Positions 50,180-58,638 of a DNA stretch of 64,000 nucleotides are shown piece after piece; the stretch's first letter is position 1, and every line of letters begins with the position of its first letter. The notes beneath the pieces are model-generated. The model saw only the letters and a program-made list of their open reading frames with translations. It did not search any database and was not told the DNA's origin. Location: assembly GCF_024158915.1 (NCBI RefSeq), contig NZ_JAMZGF010000017.1, positions 30,611 through 94,610 of the forward strand, in the 5' to 3' direction. The DNA is from Chryseobacterium sp. S0630. GTDB taxonomy: Bacteria; Bacteroidota; Bacteroidia; Flavobacteriales; Weeksellaceae. The position numbers were made by a program, and so were the translations under genes.

Positions 50180-51490
50180 ATGAGTGCTTCCTATATACCC
50201 AAAGATGTTTACACAGTGTGTACATTTCAAACCGATTCAGAACCAAGACAATTAATTCCTACAAGAGAACCTATTACTGTTTTCTACGGATCAGATAAAA
50301 CACGTCCTTTATTAACCATAGAAGATCGTAATATCAATAAGGAATTTCCCTGTAAAAGCCCTAAAAATGCAATGTGGGGATTTCTCTGTTTTGGAGCGGG
50401 GCTTATTGTAGGCGCACTTCTTGTGTTATCCGGTCCTATTGGCTGGGCGGCATTAGCTGTGGGAGTAGGAGTTCTTGCATGTGCAGGAGCAGCAGCCTAT
50501 CATGCTACAAAAATTAGCCATTTATGTACCGAATCTTTAGGAAAAGGAAGCTGGAAAATTGAACATGAAAAAGTGACATTCGATAAGTTTAGGGCTATCA
50601 CCCAGAATTCTATTTTGGTTTGTGATACCGGAGGATTATTAAGCCCGATTTTCAGCTATTCTGTGGCCAAAAAATATGCACAGCAAATCGATAGCAATAA
50701 TGGAAAAGAAATTGTTCTCAATGCCGCTGCCTCTTTCTTCGGAGGAGCTGGGATCGTGATTGCAGGAGTAGAAATGGGAATCGGTAAGACCCTATTGTGG
50801 ATGGGTGGAACCATGGCAGTAATGAACGAAGGAAGTTATTGGGAAAGAGAAATAATCAGAAGCAACTCATTGGAAGATAATAGCCATTATCAGGATATGA
50901 ATAATGAAGCAGATGAAAACAGCCGAATTCCCGGATATTTAAAAGATTTTCCGAAAAATGTGACAGGTATAACTCCTTCAGACCTTGCCAGTCCGGATAT
51001 TCTTGAACTTAATGAAAAAGGTGGATTGGCAAGCAGAGATGGTAAAACCCCTATTTTCTTTAACGGAAAATGGTACGTTCAGGATTGGCAGAAAAATCTG
51101 ATTGAAATAAAACAGGGTACAGCTTTATCAAAAGATTTAACTGCTTTAGAAGGAGTAGACTCCCGTGAAGTATGGAAGACACCTGAAGGAAAAGCCATTG
51201 TAGAAAATATCCGTAACGGTAAATATTCAGAATCTCTGGTTGCCACAGCAAAAGACGGCTTAGGAAGAGTACGTCCCCGAAACTTACCGAATTTAGCCAA
51301 AGAACTTCCCAGCATAAAAATGCAGAATATCAAAAATATTGGTAAGCTTGGAGTAAAAGGTGGTGGATTCATAGGTTTCTTTTTCCCATTTATTGCTACG
51401 TATTTTTCTGAAGACTCAAGAAGAATATTAGCCAATGCAATGGCAGAAGATGCCGGAAACGGAATACATGTAATAGCAAATGATGCCTAA
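50180..51490 (+). CDS. PAAR-like protein with glycine-rich membrane segments, candidate T6SS effector
   Basis: 436 residues. The N-terminal ~70 residues (YIPKDVYTVCTFQTDSEPRQ and the DRNINKEFPCKSPKN block) are similar to the PAAR-like/DUF4280 proteins that cap the spike in Bacteroidota. Two long hydrophobic stretches with Gly repeats follow: FGAGLIVGALLVLSGPIGWA, AAASFFGGAGIVIAGVEMGI. The C-terminal ~230 residues contain no known motif, and a hydrophobic helix (GGFIGFFFPFIATYF) lies near the end. A pore-forming or membrane-crossing toxin is possible. It ends the module; a terminator follows at 51530. Confidence 0.58.
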   Translation: MSASYIPKDVYTVCTFQTDSEPRQLIPTREPITVFYGSDKTRPLLTIEDRNINKEFPCKSPKNAMWGFLCFGAGLIVGALLVLSGPIGWAALAVGVGVLACAGAAAYHATKISHLCTESLGKGSWKIEHEKVTFDKFRAITQNSILVCDTGGLLSPIFSYSVAKKYAQQIDSNNGKEIVLNAAASFFGGAGIVIAGVEMGIGKTLLWMGGTMAVMNEGSYWEREIIRSNSLEDNSHYQDMNNEADENSRIPGYLKDFPKNVTGITPSDLASPDILELNEKGGLASRDGKTPIFFNGKWYVQDWQKNLIEIKQGTALSKDLTALEGVDSREVWKTPEGKAIVENIRNGKYSESLVATAKDGLGRVRPRNLPNLAKELPSIKMQNIKNIGKLGVKGGGFIGFFFPFIATYFSEDSRRILANAMAEDAGNGIHVIANDA

Positions 51491-51529
51491 ACACAACCCA
51501 TTTTTTGATTCAAAAAAGATAAAATAACC

Positions 51530-51552
51530 AGACCTGAATAAGGTCTTTTTTT
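51530..51552 (+). terminator. Terminator after the PAAR-like gene
   Basis: AGACC-tgaataa-GGTCT followed by T run. No gene is seen in 51553-51680. Confidence 0.75.
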
Positions 51553-51680
51553 ATGTATATAAGTGAATTTTATGTATTTTATTTCTCTTAATGGTGTAAT
51601 AAATTGTGATTTGAAAGCAATTTTTATTTGTATTTAAGATATTTATTTATAGTATGTTGTGTTTTGTTTTTAAATCTAAT

Positions 51681-51739
51681 GTCGTAGAATTACGACATGA
51701 AATCGTAGAACTACTACATGAAATCGTACAATTACGACA
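51681..51739 (+). promoter_or_regulatory. hcp operator array, three 17-bp dyads (hcp3)
   Basis: GTCGTAGAATTACGACA (51681-51697), ATCGTAGAACTACTACA (51702-51718) and ATCGTACAATTACGACA (51723-51739), each 21 bp apart. The first, with the preceding T, is a perfect dyad TGTCGTA-gaat-TACGACA. The last ends 48 bp before TATCTTTG, the same distance as in hcp1 and hcp2, although the sequence between is not the same. Confidence 0.88.
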
Positions 51740-51787
51740 CTTTTTCAGATTTCCCTTCAATTGCTTTTTTTTCAAAACCAAGGAGGC

Positions 51788-51795
51788 TATCTTTG
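51788..51795 (+). promoter_or_regulatory. -7 promoter box TATCTTTG of hcp3
   Basis: TATCTTTG fits TAnnTTTG, 51 bp before the ATG. A long T run (51763-51771) lies at the -33 region, as in the other two. Confidence 0.75.
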
Positions 51796-51846
51796 TTATA
51801 TAATTATTGAATTACAATTTATTACTAACGATTAAAATTTACAATC

Positions 51847-52260
51847 ATGGCAGAAAGAAATTCAAGAGGAATCTTAAAATTCAACAACGGTGAAGGACAG
51901 AAACTGTTAAAAATGAATTACAGTGTATCAAGATCTACAGACGTTTCAGGACGTGTAGCATCAGATCCTTCTAACGCATTAATCAAGGTTACAGTAGAAG
52001 CTACTGAAAAGTCAGACATCCTTGAAAGTTTATTAAATGGTAAATACAAGCCAACAGTAGGAGAAATCACTTTCAACAAATCTCACGAAGAAGGAACATT
52101 AATCACTTTGAAATGGGAGAACGGATATGTGATCCAACACGAAGTAGATTTCGACGCAGTAGACAGCAACAGTATGCTGATCAGCTTCGTAATCAGTGCT
52201 GAGACTATTGACTACGGTACTTCTCAGTACGCTGGACTATGGCCTTCTTCAGGTAAATAA
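51847..52260 (+). CDS. tssD: T6SS tube protein Hcp/TssD, copy 3 (orphan)
   Basis: 137 residues, ending WPSSGK, nearly identical to copies 1 and 2. Unlike them it is followed by no vgrG but by a terminator and polA, so it is an extra tube gene with the largest operator array. It may raise the Hcp dose, or its cargo genes have been lost. Confidence 0.92.
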   Translation: MAERNSRGILKFNNGEGQKLLKMNYSVSRSTDVSGRVASDPSNALIKVTVEATEKSDILESLLNGKYKPTVGEITFNKSHEEGTLITLKWENGYVIQHEVDFDAVDSNSMLISFVISAETIDYGTSQYAGLWPSSGK

Positions 52261-52282
52261 TCCCATAAACTTAAATAAAAAA

Positions 52283-52320
52283 GAAACAGTATGCCTTCGG
52301 GTATGCTGTTTTGTTTTTTT
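52283..52320 (+). terminator. Terminator after hcp3 (UUCG loop)
   Basis: AAACAGTATGCC-ttcg-GGTATGCTGTTT with two G:U-type pairs, then a T run. The 52321-52401 stretch has no gene. Confidence 0.8.
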
Positions 52321-52401
52321 AACCCCATCTCGAACCCCCGAACCCCGAATCTCCATTCCCAAAACCCTTCAACGGGCTACCAATTTTTACTCCTATTTTC
52401 T

Positions 52402-52409
52402 TATATTTG
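52402..52409 (+). promoter_or_regulatory. -7 box TATATTTG of polA
   Basis: TATATTTG, 15 bp before the ATG at 52425, so the leader is very short. Confidence 0.6.
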
Positions 52410-52424
52410 TTCATTATTCAAAAT

Positions 52425-55259
52425 ATGGACGCAACACACGATAAAAGGCTGTTTCTCATCGATGCTTATGCGATGATTTTCAGAGGATATTACGCACTAA
52501 TCAGGAATCCGAGACTTACCAGCAAAGGACTGGATACTTCTGCTATCTTTGGGTTTACCAATTCTTTGATCGAATTGATCAGAAGAGAAAAACCTACTCA
52601 CCTGGCAGTTGTTTTTGATGTAGGACAGGCCAGTGTAAGAACTGATGACTATTCAGATTACAAAGCCAATAGAAGTGAAACTCCTGAAGCGATCAAAATT
52701 GCGGTTCCATACATCCACAAAATTCTGGAAGCAATGCATATTCCGATTCTTGGAGTAGAAGGATATGAAGCCGATGATGTTATTGGAACTATTGCATGCA
52801 AAGCAGAAAAAGAAGGATATACCACTTTCATGGTGACGCCGGATAAGGATTTTGCACAGCTGGTTACCGATAAAATTAAAATTTATAAGCCAGGTTTAAA
52901 AGGTGGCGATATCGAAATTCTCGGAGTTGAAGAAGTAAAGGCAAAATATGAGATTGAAGACCCTAAACAGGTGATAGATTTCCTTGCTATGATGGGAGAT
53001 GCAGTAGATAATATTCCTGGATTAGAAGGAGTAGGAGAGAAAACGGCTATGAAATTCCTGAAAGAATTCGGAAACATCGAAACTTTGCTTGCCAACACGG
53101 ATAAACTGAAAGGAAAGCTAAAGGAAAAAGTAGAAGCTTCTGCAGAACGTGGTATTTTGTCTAAAAAATTAGCGACTATCATCTGTGATGCTCCGATAGA
53201 ATTCCATCAGGAACAATATGACCTTGAAACTCCGGATTTTGAAAAAGTAAAAGAGGTTTTTGATGAAATAGAATTCAGAAGGTTATACGAAAATCTATAC
53301 AGAGCTTTTGCTCCTGCGGCTGTAGAAACAGTGGTTGTAAGCGAAGTAGAAGTAAAGCAGACTCCGGCCGGAACAGAAGTAAAAGGGCAGGTGATGCAAC
53401 TTGATCTTTTTGCCAATTTTGAAGAACTGGAACAGGCTACTTCTACAAAGTCTACCATTGAGGATAATGATCACCTTTATCAGTATATAGACAATTCAAA
53501 GGCTCAGAAAAAACTGGTTGACAACTTATTACAGCAAAAAGTAGTTTGTTTTGATACGGAAACCACTTCATTGAATGAGCTGGAAGCAGAACTGGTAGGA
53601 ATGAGCTTCTCTTACAAGAAAGGATTGGCCTATTATATTCCGCTTTCTGAAAACAGAGAAGAAGTATTGCAGACCCTGGAGATTTTCAGACCGTTTTTCG
53701 AAAAAGAAGACCTGCTGAAAGTTGCTCACAATCTTAAATACGATTATAAGGTTTTAAAACAATACGACATCACCGTTAAAGGGGCAATGTTCGATACCAT
53801 GATTGCCCACTACCTGCTGAATCCGGATGGAAGGCACGGGATGGATTACCTTTCAGAAGTGTATCTGAACTACAAACCGGTATCTATTGAAACCATTATT
53901 GGAAAGAAAGGGAAAAAACAGGGCAGCTTCAGAGATGCAGATGTAAGAACACAGACAGATTATGCGGCAGAAGATGCAGATGTAACTTTCCAGTTGTACG
54001 AGCTTTTTGCTCCTCAATTGAAAAAGGAAAATCTGGAAGAGCTTTTCTACAATATCGAAATGCCTCTGATGGAAGTATTGGCAAAAATGGAGCTTTCGGG
54101 GATTTCCCTGGATGAAAAATGGCTGGCACAGGAAAGTGTTGACCTTGAAAATGATCTGAAACAGCTGGAAACGAAGATTTTTGAACTTTCAGAAGAAGAA
54201 TTCAATATGAATTCCCCGAAACAGCTAGGAGAAATTCTGTTTGAAAAAATGCAGCTGGATCCAAAAGCTAAAAAAACAAAGACAGGACAATATGCAACCT
54301 CAGAAGATGTTCTTCAAAAATTGAGTTCAAAACATGAGATCATCAAGCATATTCTGGAATACAGAACCTATCAGAAATTAAAATCAACCTATGTAGACGC
54401 TTTGCCTTCACAGATTGAGAAAAAAGATAACAGAGTACATACCAACTTTTCACAGACTACAGCCGCTACAGGCCGTTTGGCGAGTGTAAACCCGAACCTG
54501 CAGAATATTCCTATCCGAACGGTGAGAGGACAGCAGATTCGTGGAGCATTTGTTTCCGGAGAAGGAAAGAAGATTATTTCTGCCGATTATTCACAGATTG
54601 AACTTCGTTTGATTGCTGAAATTTCCGGAGAGGATAATATGATTAAAGCTTTCCAGGATGGAGAAGATATCCACGCTTCTACAGCTGCAAAACTCTTTAA
54701 AATTCCTTTGGCTGAGGTTTCAAAAACCCAGAGAAGTCAGGCTAAAACCGTAAACTTCGGAATTATCTATGGACAGGGAGCTTTCGCTTTGGCAGAACAG
54801 ACCGGATTATCCCGTACAGAAGCTAAACAAATGATCGAAGCTTACTTCGAAACCTATCCGAAATTGAAGGAATACATGGCAGAACAGGTGAACAAAGCAC
54901 GCCAGGTAGGATATGTAGAAACCATTTTAGGAAGAAAACGTCATTTGAAAGATATTAATTCCAATAATTTTGTGGTAAGAGGACATGCAGAAAGAAATGC
55001 GGTGAATGCGCCTGTTCAGGGAAGTGCAGCAGATGTTGTAAAGCTTGCTATGATTAAAATAGACAGAGAACTTGAAGAGCAGCAACTTAAAACAAAAATG
55101 CTGCTTCAGGTACATGACGAATTGGTATTTGAATCTCCGGTAGACGAGATTGATACCGCTTCAAAATTGATCAAAACTGAAATGGAAAGCGCCTTAAAAA
55201 CACAGGTTCCACTATTGGTAGAAATTGGAGTAGGAGATAACTGGCTGGAAGCGCATTAA
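52425..55259 (+). CDS. polA: DNA polymerase I
   Basis: 944 residues from the ATG at 52425 (a TTG 18 bp upstream lies inside the promoter box). Three domains are visible: 5'-nuclease (FDVGQASVRTDDYSDYKANR; VTPDKDFAQLV), 3'-5' exonuclease with intact DTETT, NLKYDYKVL and AAEDADVTF motifs, so proofreading is expected, and polymerase (SADYSQIELRLIAEISG; QAKTVNFGIIYG; LQVHDELVFE). Length is normal for Bacteroidota. Single gene, ended by a strong terminator. Confidence 0.97.
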   Translation: MDATHDKRLFLIDAYAMIFRGYYALIRNPRLTSKGLDTSAIFGFTNSLIELIRREKPTHLAVVFDVGQASVRTDDYSDYKANRSETPEAIKIAVPYIHKILEAMHIPILGVEGYEADDVIGTIACKAEKEGYTTFMVTPDKDFAQLVTDKIKIYKPGLKGGDIEILGVEEVKAKYEIEDPKQVIDFLAMMGDAVDNIPGLEGVGEKTAMKFLKEFGNIETLLANTDKLKGKLKEKVEASAERGILSKKLATIICDAPIEFHQEQYDLETPDFEKVKEVFDEIEFRRLYENLYRAFAPAAVETVVVSEVEVKQTPAGTEVKGQVMQLDLFANFEELEQATSTKSTIEDNDHLYQYIDNSKAQKKLVDNLLQQKVVCFDTETTSLNELEAELVGMSFSYKKGLAYYIPLSENREEVLQTLEIFRPFFEKEDLLKVAHNLKYDYKVLKQYDITVKGAMFDTMIAHYLLNPDGRHGMDYLSEVYLNYKPVSIETIIGKKGKKQGSFRDADVRTQTDYAAEDADVTFQLYELFAPQLKKENLEELFYNIEMPLMEVLAKMELSGISLDEKWLAQESVDLENDLKQLETKIFELSEEEFNMNSPKQLGEILFEKMQLDPKAKKTKTGQYATSEDVLQKLSSKHEIIKHILEYRTYQKLKSTYVDALPSQIEKKDNRVHTNFSQTTAATGRLASVNPNLQNIPIRTVRGQQIRGAFVSGEGKKIISADYSQIELRLIAEISGEDNMIKAFQDGEDIHASTAAKLFKIPLAEVSKTQRSQAKTVNFGIIYGQGAFALAEQTGLSRTEAKQMIEAYFETYPKLKEYMAEQVNKARQVGYVETILGRKRHLKDINSNNFVVRGHAERNAVNAPVQGSAADVVKLAMIKIDRELEEQQLKTKMLLQVHDELVFESPVDEIDTASKLIKTEMESALKTQVPLLVEIGVGDNWLEAH

Positions 55260-55285
55260 TAAATACTGTAAATCAGACCTTAAAT

Positions 55286-55321
55286 AAAAAACTTCCGTCT
55301 TTTGGGCGGAAGTTTTTGTTT
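55286..55321. terminator. Bidirectional terminator between polA and SH3-like lipoprotein gene
   Basis: AAAAAACTTCCGTC-tttt-GGGCGGAAGTTTTTG, with an A run upstream and a T run downstream; useful for both convergent genes. Confidence 0.88.
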
Positions 55322-55326
55322 TTTTA

Positions 55327-55743
55327 TTATCGTCGTCTTGAAGGTGCACTTCTAGTATGTGGTCTAACATAAGTCCCATTTTTTCTATAATATCCTTTCA
55401 CACTTACACTTCCTCCTGAAGAAGTATTACCTGATTTATAATTATATGAGGATGTCTTTGAGGAAGGTGTTGTGGATGATACATAATTACTGTAAGCAGT
55501 ATAAATTGGATTATATGCCCATCCTGAATAATTCCCCCATTTTATTTTTTTATAGCTCTTTTTTGATTTTGAAGACAAAAATACCTCAGTATTTTTTGGA
55601 ATAGTTGTAATTATATTTATAGAATCTGTAGAGTTATAAATTTTAGCATCCTCAGATAACAAAACTGTGTAATAATTTGTTGAACATGATAATGCTGTCA
55701 TGCAAATTGCGAAAAAGCAAAATAGGTTTAAAATATGTTTCAT
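55327..55743 (-). CDS. Small SH3-like lipoprotein
   Basis: 138 residues. The signal peptide ends in lipobox ALSCST. Residues about 25-75 look like an SH3b unit (AKIYNSTDSINIITTIP, KIKWGNYSGWAY). The low-complexity Ser/Thr linker and the C-terminal VKGYYRKNGTYVRPHTRSAP, a small repeat tail that I have often seen in Bacteroidota proteins, complete it. Possibly a cell-wall-associated lipoprotein. Single gene. Confidence 0.72.
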   Translation of the reverse strand: MKHILNLFCFFAICMTALSCSTNYYTVLLSEDAKIYNSTDSINIITTIPKNTEVFLSSKSKKSYKKIKWGNYSGWAYNPIYTAYSNYVSSTTPSSKTSSYNYKSGNTSSGGSVSVKGYYRKNGTYVRPHTRSAPSRRR

Positions 55744-55821
55744 GATATTATTTTATTCTTCAAATCTATGAGAGATTTTTAGGATAGACTTACGGAAAAC
55801 CGTATTCAACTAATACCTGAA

Positions 55822-56556
55822 TTATTTTATCATCCTTATAATCGCTAAATCATCCGTAGGTTTTATACCATATTGATGTTCCAGCTGTTTAAGTTTTTTG
55901 TTGAGCATATCTTCCGTATCGTTGTTTTTCTGATCAATCATCAAGTATTCCATAAAATTGATGACTTCATCAGGATCGGTCTTTTTTATTTTTGAAAAAC
56001 TGGAAATACCATCAGTAGCAATGGAAACATCATCCAAGTGATTAAAAGATATTTTCTGAGATAGACAGGAATACCATGTTTCAAAATCTTCATGAAGATG
56101 ATACGCCAAATAATCAGGTTTATTATTACGGTCAAATTCTGTGATATTTCCATTGATACAAATAATTCCGTCACCAATGGCTAGGATGAATCCTTTGTCC
56201 TTTTTGATGTCATAAATCAGGATTATAAGAGTAGATAACAGCTCTTTTTCATCCAGCATCAGATGCTTTTTAATAAATTGAAGTTCATTGAATAAGCCTT
56301 TGATGATTTCTTTGAGCTCTTCTTCCGGACTGTGCTGGCTATCTTTTTCATATAATAGTTTGTAACCGGATTCAACAATGGTTTTACGCAAAATTTTTCC
56401 AATAAGTGTTGAAGCAAAATGACTGTCCATAGCGGTAGAACAGCCATCCATCACAGCACATACAATTTTATCCGAACTGATTTTTTTGATGAGAAGATCA
56501 TCTTCACAATGATTAATATGATAATCTCCGATTTGTAGGGTAGAATATAAATTCAT
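55822..56556 (-). CDS. PP2C-like protein phosphatase
   Basis: 244 residues from the ATG at 56556; the frame extends 9 bp further with a TTG. PP2C motifs: VCAVMDGCS (metal Asp), LAIGDGII, SIATDGISSF and the final DDLAIIRM. Metal-dependent Ser/Thr phosphatase fold. Next to a T6SS one thinks of the PppA switch, but no kinase or FHA protein is present, so that link is only a possibility. It lies downstream of a membrane-protein gene on the same strand. Confidence 0.82.
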   Translation of the reverse strand: MNLYSTLQIGDYHINHCEDDLLIKKISSDKIVCAVMDGCSTAMDSHFASTLIGKILRKTIVESGYKLLYEKDSQHSPEEELKEIIKGLFNELQFIKKHLMLDEKELLSTLIILIYDIKKDKGFILAIGDGIICINGNITEFDRNNKPDYLAYHLHEDFETWYSCLSQKISFNHLDDVSIATDGISSFSKIKKTDPDEVINFMEYLMIDQKNNDTEDMLNKKLKQLEHQYGIKPTDDLAIIRMIK

Positions 56557-56600
56557 CAGCTGCAAAAATACTTCTATTTTTTTGATGGATAGTCGTAAGT

Positions 56601-57212
56601 TTATTCCAAATCATCAATCTCCTTTTGCATCTTATCTTCCCAGTCCTTTCCATTTCTTTTTTCAAGATAAGGATTCACTGTTTCTGTGTATTTCTTTTGT
56701 GCTTTTAGATCTATAGGCTCAATAATGCAGCCCGTATTCACATAAGTTATACCATATTTCTTTCGGATGTCCCGGATTTTGCTTAGTGTTGATTCATTAT
56801 AAGCAGGAATTGAAAAGCCTCCGGCATATGATAGCGTAACCTGATCATTCTGTATATCTTTTTGGGCTTGCAGAATATATTCAGTCTCTTTTTCTGAAAG
56901 TTCTTTTTGTTTTTTTATCAGTTCACTTCCAGATGAAATGATGAAGAAAAGAAGAATCATAGAATTGAGAACAGGGTAAATCCTTAAAAACTTAGCCTTG
57001 AAGCTTAAATTTTTAATTGATACATTACTCAGAAGATAGGTGATAAGAGCGGTAACAGCTAATATAAAAGGGAAATATTCAAAACCGGATTCTTTAAAGG
57101 AATACCAGAAATTGAATTCCAAAGGATAATTAATGAAATAATATCCGGAAATATAGCCTACTGCCAGCAGCAGGATGATAGTAAGATTAATGATAATAAG
57201 ATTTCTGGTCAT
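56601..57212 (-). CDS. Hypothetical membrane protein
   Basis: 203 residues. Three hydrophobic segments (about 5-25, 45-62, 82-98), then a charged helical tail (SGSELIKKQKELSEKETEYI) and a beta-rich C-terminus (YGITYVNTGCIIEPIDLKAQ). No family recognised. It is 44 bp upstream of the PP2C-like gene and probably co-transcribed with it. Confidence 0.6.
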   Translation of the reverse strand: MTRNLIIINLTIILLLAVGYISGYYFINYPLEFNFWYSFKESGFEYFPFILAVTALITYLLSNVSIKNLSFKAKFLRIYPVLNSMILLFFIISSGSELIKKQKELSEKETEYILQAQKDIQNDQVTLSYAGGFSIPAYNESTLSKIRDIRKKYGITYVNTGCIIEPIDLKAQKKYTETVNPYLEKRNGKDWEDKMQKEIDDLE

Positions 57213-57317
57213 GATGATAGTTTACGGATTAAATTATCACTTATTATGCCATTTCAGAATCTTATCCATAACAAGTAACTGCATTTCTGATGAAGTTACT
57301 TGTTATTAATGATAGTA

Positions 57318-57716
57318 TTAAATATCGTATTCTATTTCTCCCACATAATGCAGTGAAAAATCATCATTTTCTACAGAAACAGGATTAGGAATCACAAATC
57401 TTGTTGCAAAAATGATAGCATTCACAGGCGTATCCAGACTTAGTTCATTCAATTTTTTCTCTAAGATTGGAATCCATTGGTCTGCATAGGAATATTCTGC
57501 AAACTTGTCATAAAGACTAAGGTTTTCATCCTCAAAACCATATTCTATAAAGTCATCGTCAAACCACTTAATGTTCTGTGATTCTGCAAACTTGGAAACA
57601 TACTGATCATCAGTTTCTTCCTCTATATAGTAGTTTTCATCCTCTTCTATAAAGCTATAAAAGTCTTCTTCATTCTTGAAATATCCTAACCAGAAGTGTG
57701 AAATTTCTTTGTCCAT
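57318..57716 (-). CDS. Immunity protein of Imm22 type
   Basis: 132 residues, strongly acidic. SHFWLGYFKNEEDFYSFIEE and VSKFAESQNIKWFDDDFIEY match the pattern of Imm22, an immunity family of polymorphic toxin systems, as remembered. The toxin partner is not adjacent; the next genes are a membrane protein and PP2C. It could be an orphan immunity gene acquired against toxins of other strains, placed 5 kb from the hcp3 gene. Confidence 0.75.
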   Translation of the reverse strand: MDKEISHFWLGYFKNEEDFYSFIEEDENYYIEEETDDQYVSKFAESQNIKWFDDDFIEYGFEDENLSLYDKFAEYSYADQWIPILEKKLNELSLDTPVNAIIFATRFVIPNPVSVENDDFSLHYVGEIEYDI

Positions 57717-57947
57717 AATTGTATATAAGTATTATTTTTTGATTTTTTATAAGCAAGATCTTTCCTGTTGATGAGCAATACTTTCAGTACTGCTTTTATA
57801 CAAGAGAATTGTTACGATTAAAATGTAATATTACAAAAGTTTTTCGTGAAATAAATTTTTTGGAGTAACAACACAAAATCTCTGCAGCAAAGATAGTTCC
57901 TTAATGGTATTTTATTGTAAATTTATTCTCAGTTTAAATGTAAAAAA

Positions 57948-58595
57948 ATGGATTTTCTTCAGGACCATTACGCTATTAAAAATGAATTGCTGCTGATTCT
58001 TATTTCAGTTATTCTAGGACTGTTCATTGGTGCGGAAAGAGAATACCGTAATAAGTCTGCAGGTCTCAGAACATTTATCCTGGTGTGTTTCGGAGCCTGT
58101 CTGTTTACCATACTTTCCATAAAAATAGGTGTTGCGAATCCGGATCGTCTGGCAGCTAATATCATTACAGGAATCGGATTTCTGGGAGCAGGCGTCATTT
58201 TCAAAGGAGATAATAAAATTGAAGGAATTACTACAGCAACTACTATTTGGGCCACGGCTTCTATAGGAATGGCGGTAGGTTCCGGCTATATTTATATTGC
58301 ACTTCTGGGAACAGCGTTAGTTTTGATTGTTTTGAGTGCTTTAACCTATCTTCAGAATTTTATTGATAATTATAATAAAGTAAGAGAATATAAAATTGCT
58401 TTGACGCATGCTTCAGATATCCAATATTGTGAGACGCTTTTCAAAGAACATCATTTAAGATATCAGATGCTCAAACAGCAATATTCACCGGAGAGTTTAA
58501 CAGTTATCTGGAGGCTGACAGGTAAAAACAGTCATCATGAAGAAGTGATCAGAAGGCTCATAGATGATCCGAAGATTACAGCTTACCAGTTTTAG
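57948..58595 (+). CDS. MgtC/SapB family membrane protein
   Basis: 215 residues. Four N-terminal helices; ILGLFIGAEREYRNKSAGLR with LVCFGACLFTILS and AANIITGIGFLGAGVIF are the MgtC core, and EGITTATTIWATASIGMAVG follows. A C-terminal ACT-like cytoplasmic tail of about 75 residues is present. MgtC-like proteins affect Mg2+ response and F-ATPase. Single gene; its terminator is shared with the nlpE-like gene. Confidence 0.9.
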   Translation: MDFLQDHYAIKNELLLILISVILGLFIGAEREYRNKSAGLRTFILVCFGACLFTILSIKIGVANPDRLAANIITGIGFLGAGVIFKGDNKIEGITTATTIWATASIGMAVGSGYIYIALLGTALVLIVLSALTYLQNFIDNYNKVREYKIALTHASDIQYCETLFKEHHLRYQMLKQQYSPESLTVIWRLTGKNSHHEEVIRRLIDDPKITAYQF

Positions 58596-58610
58596 ACGAT
58601 ATAAAAGCAA

Positions 58611-58638
58611 AAAAATAAAGGCCTGAGCCTTTATTTTT
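58611..58638. terminator. Bidirectional terminator between mgtC-like and nlpE-like genes
   Basis: AAAAATAAAGGC-ctga-GCCTTTATTTTT, a perfect hairpin. It overlaps the stop codon of the minus-strand gene. Confidence 0.9.
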
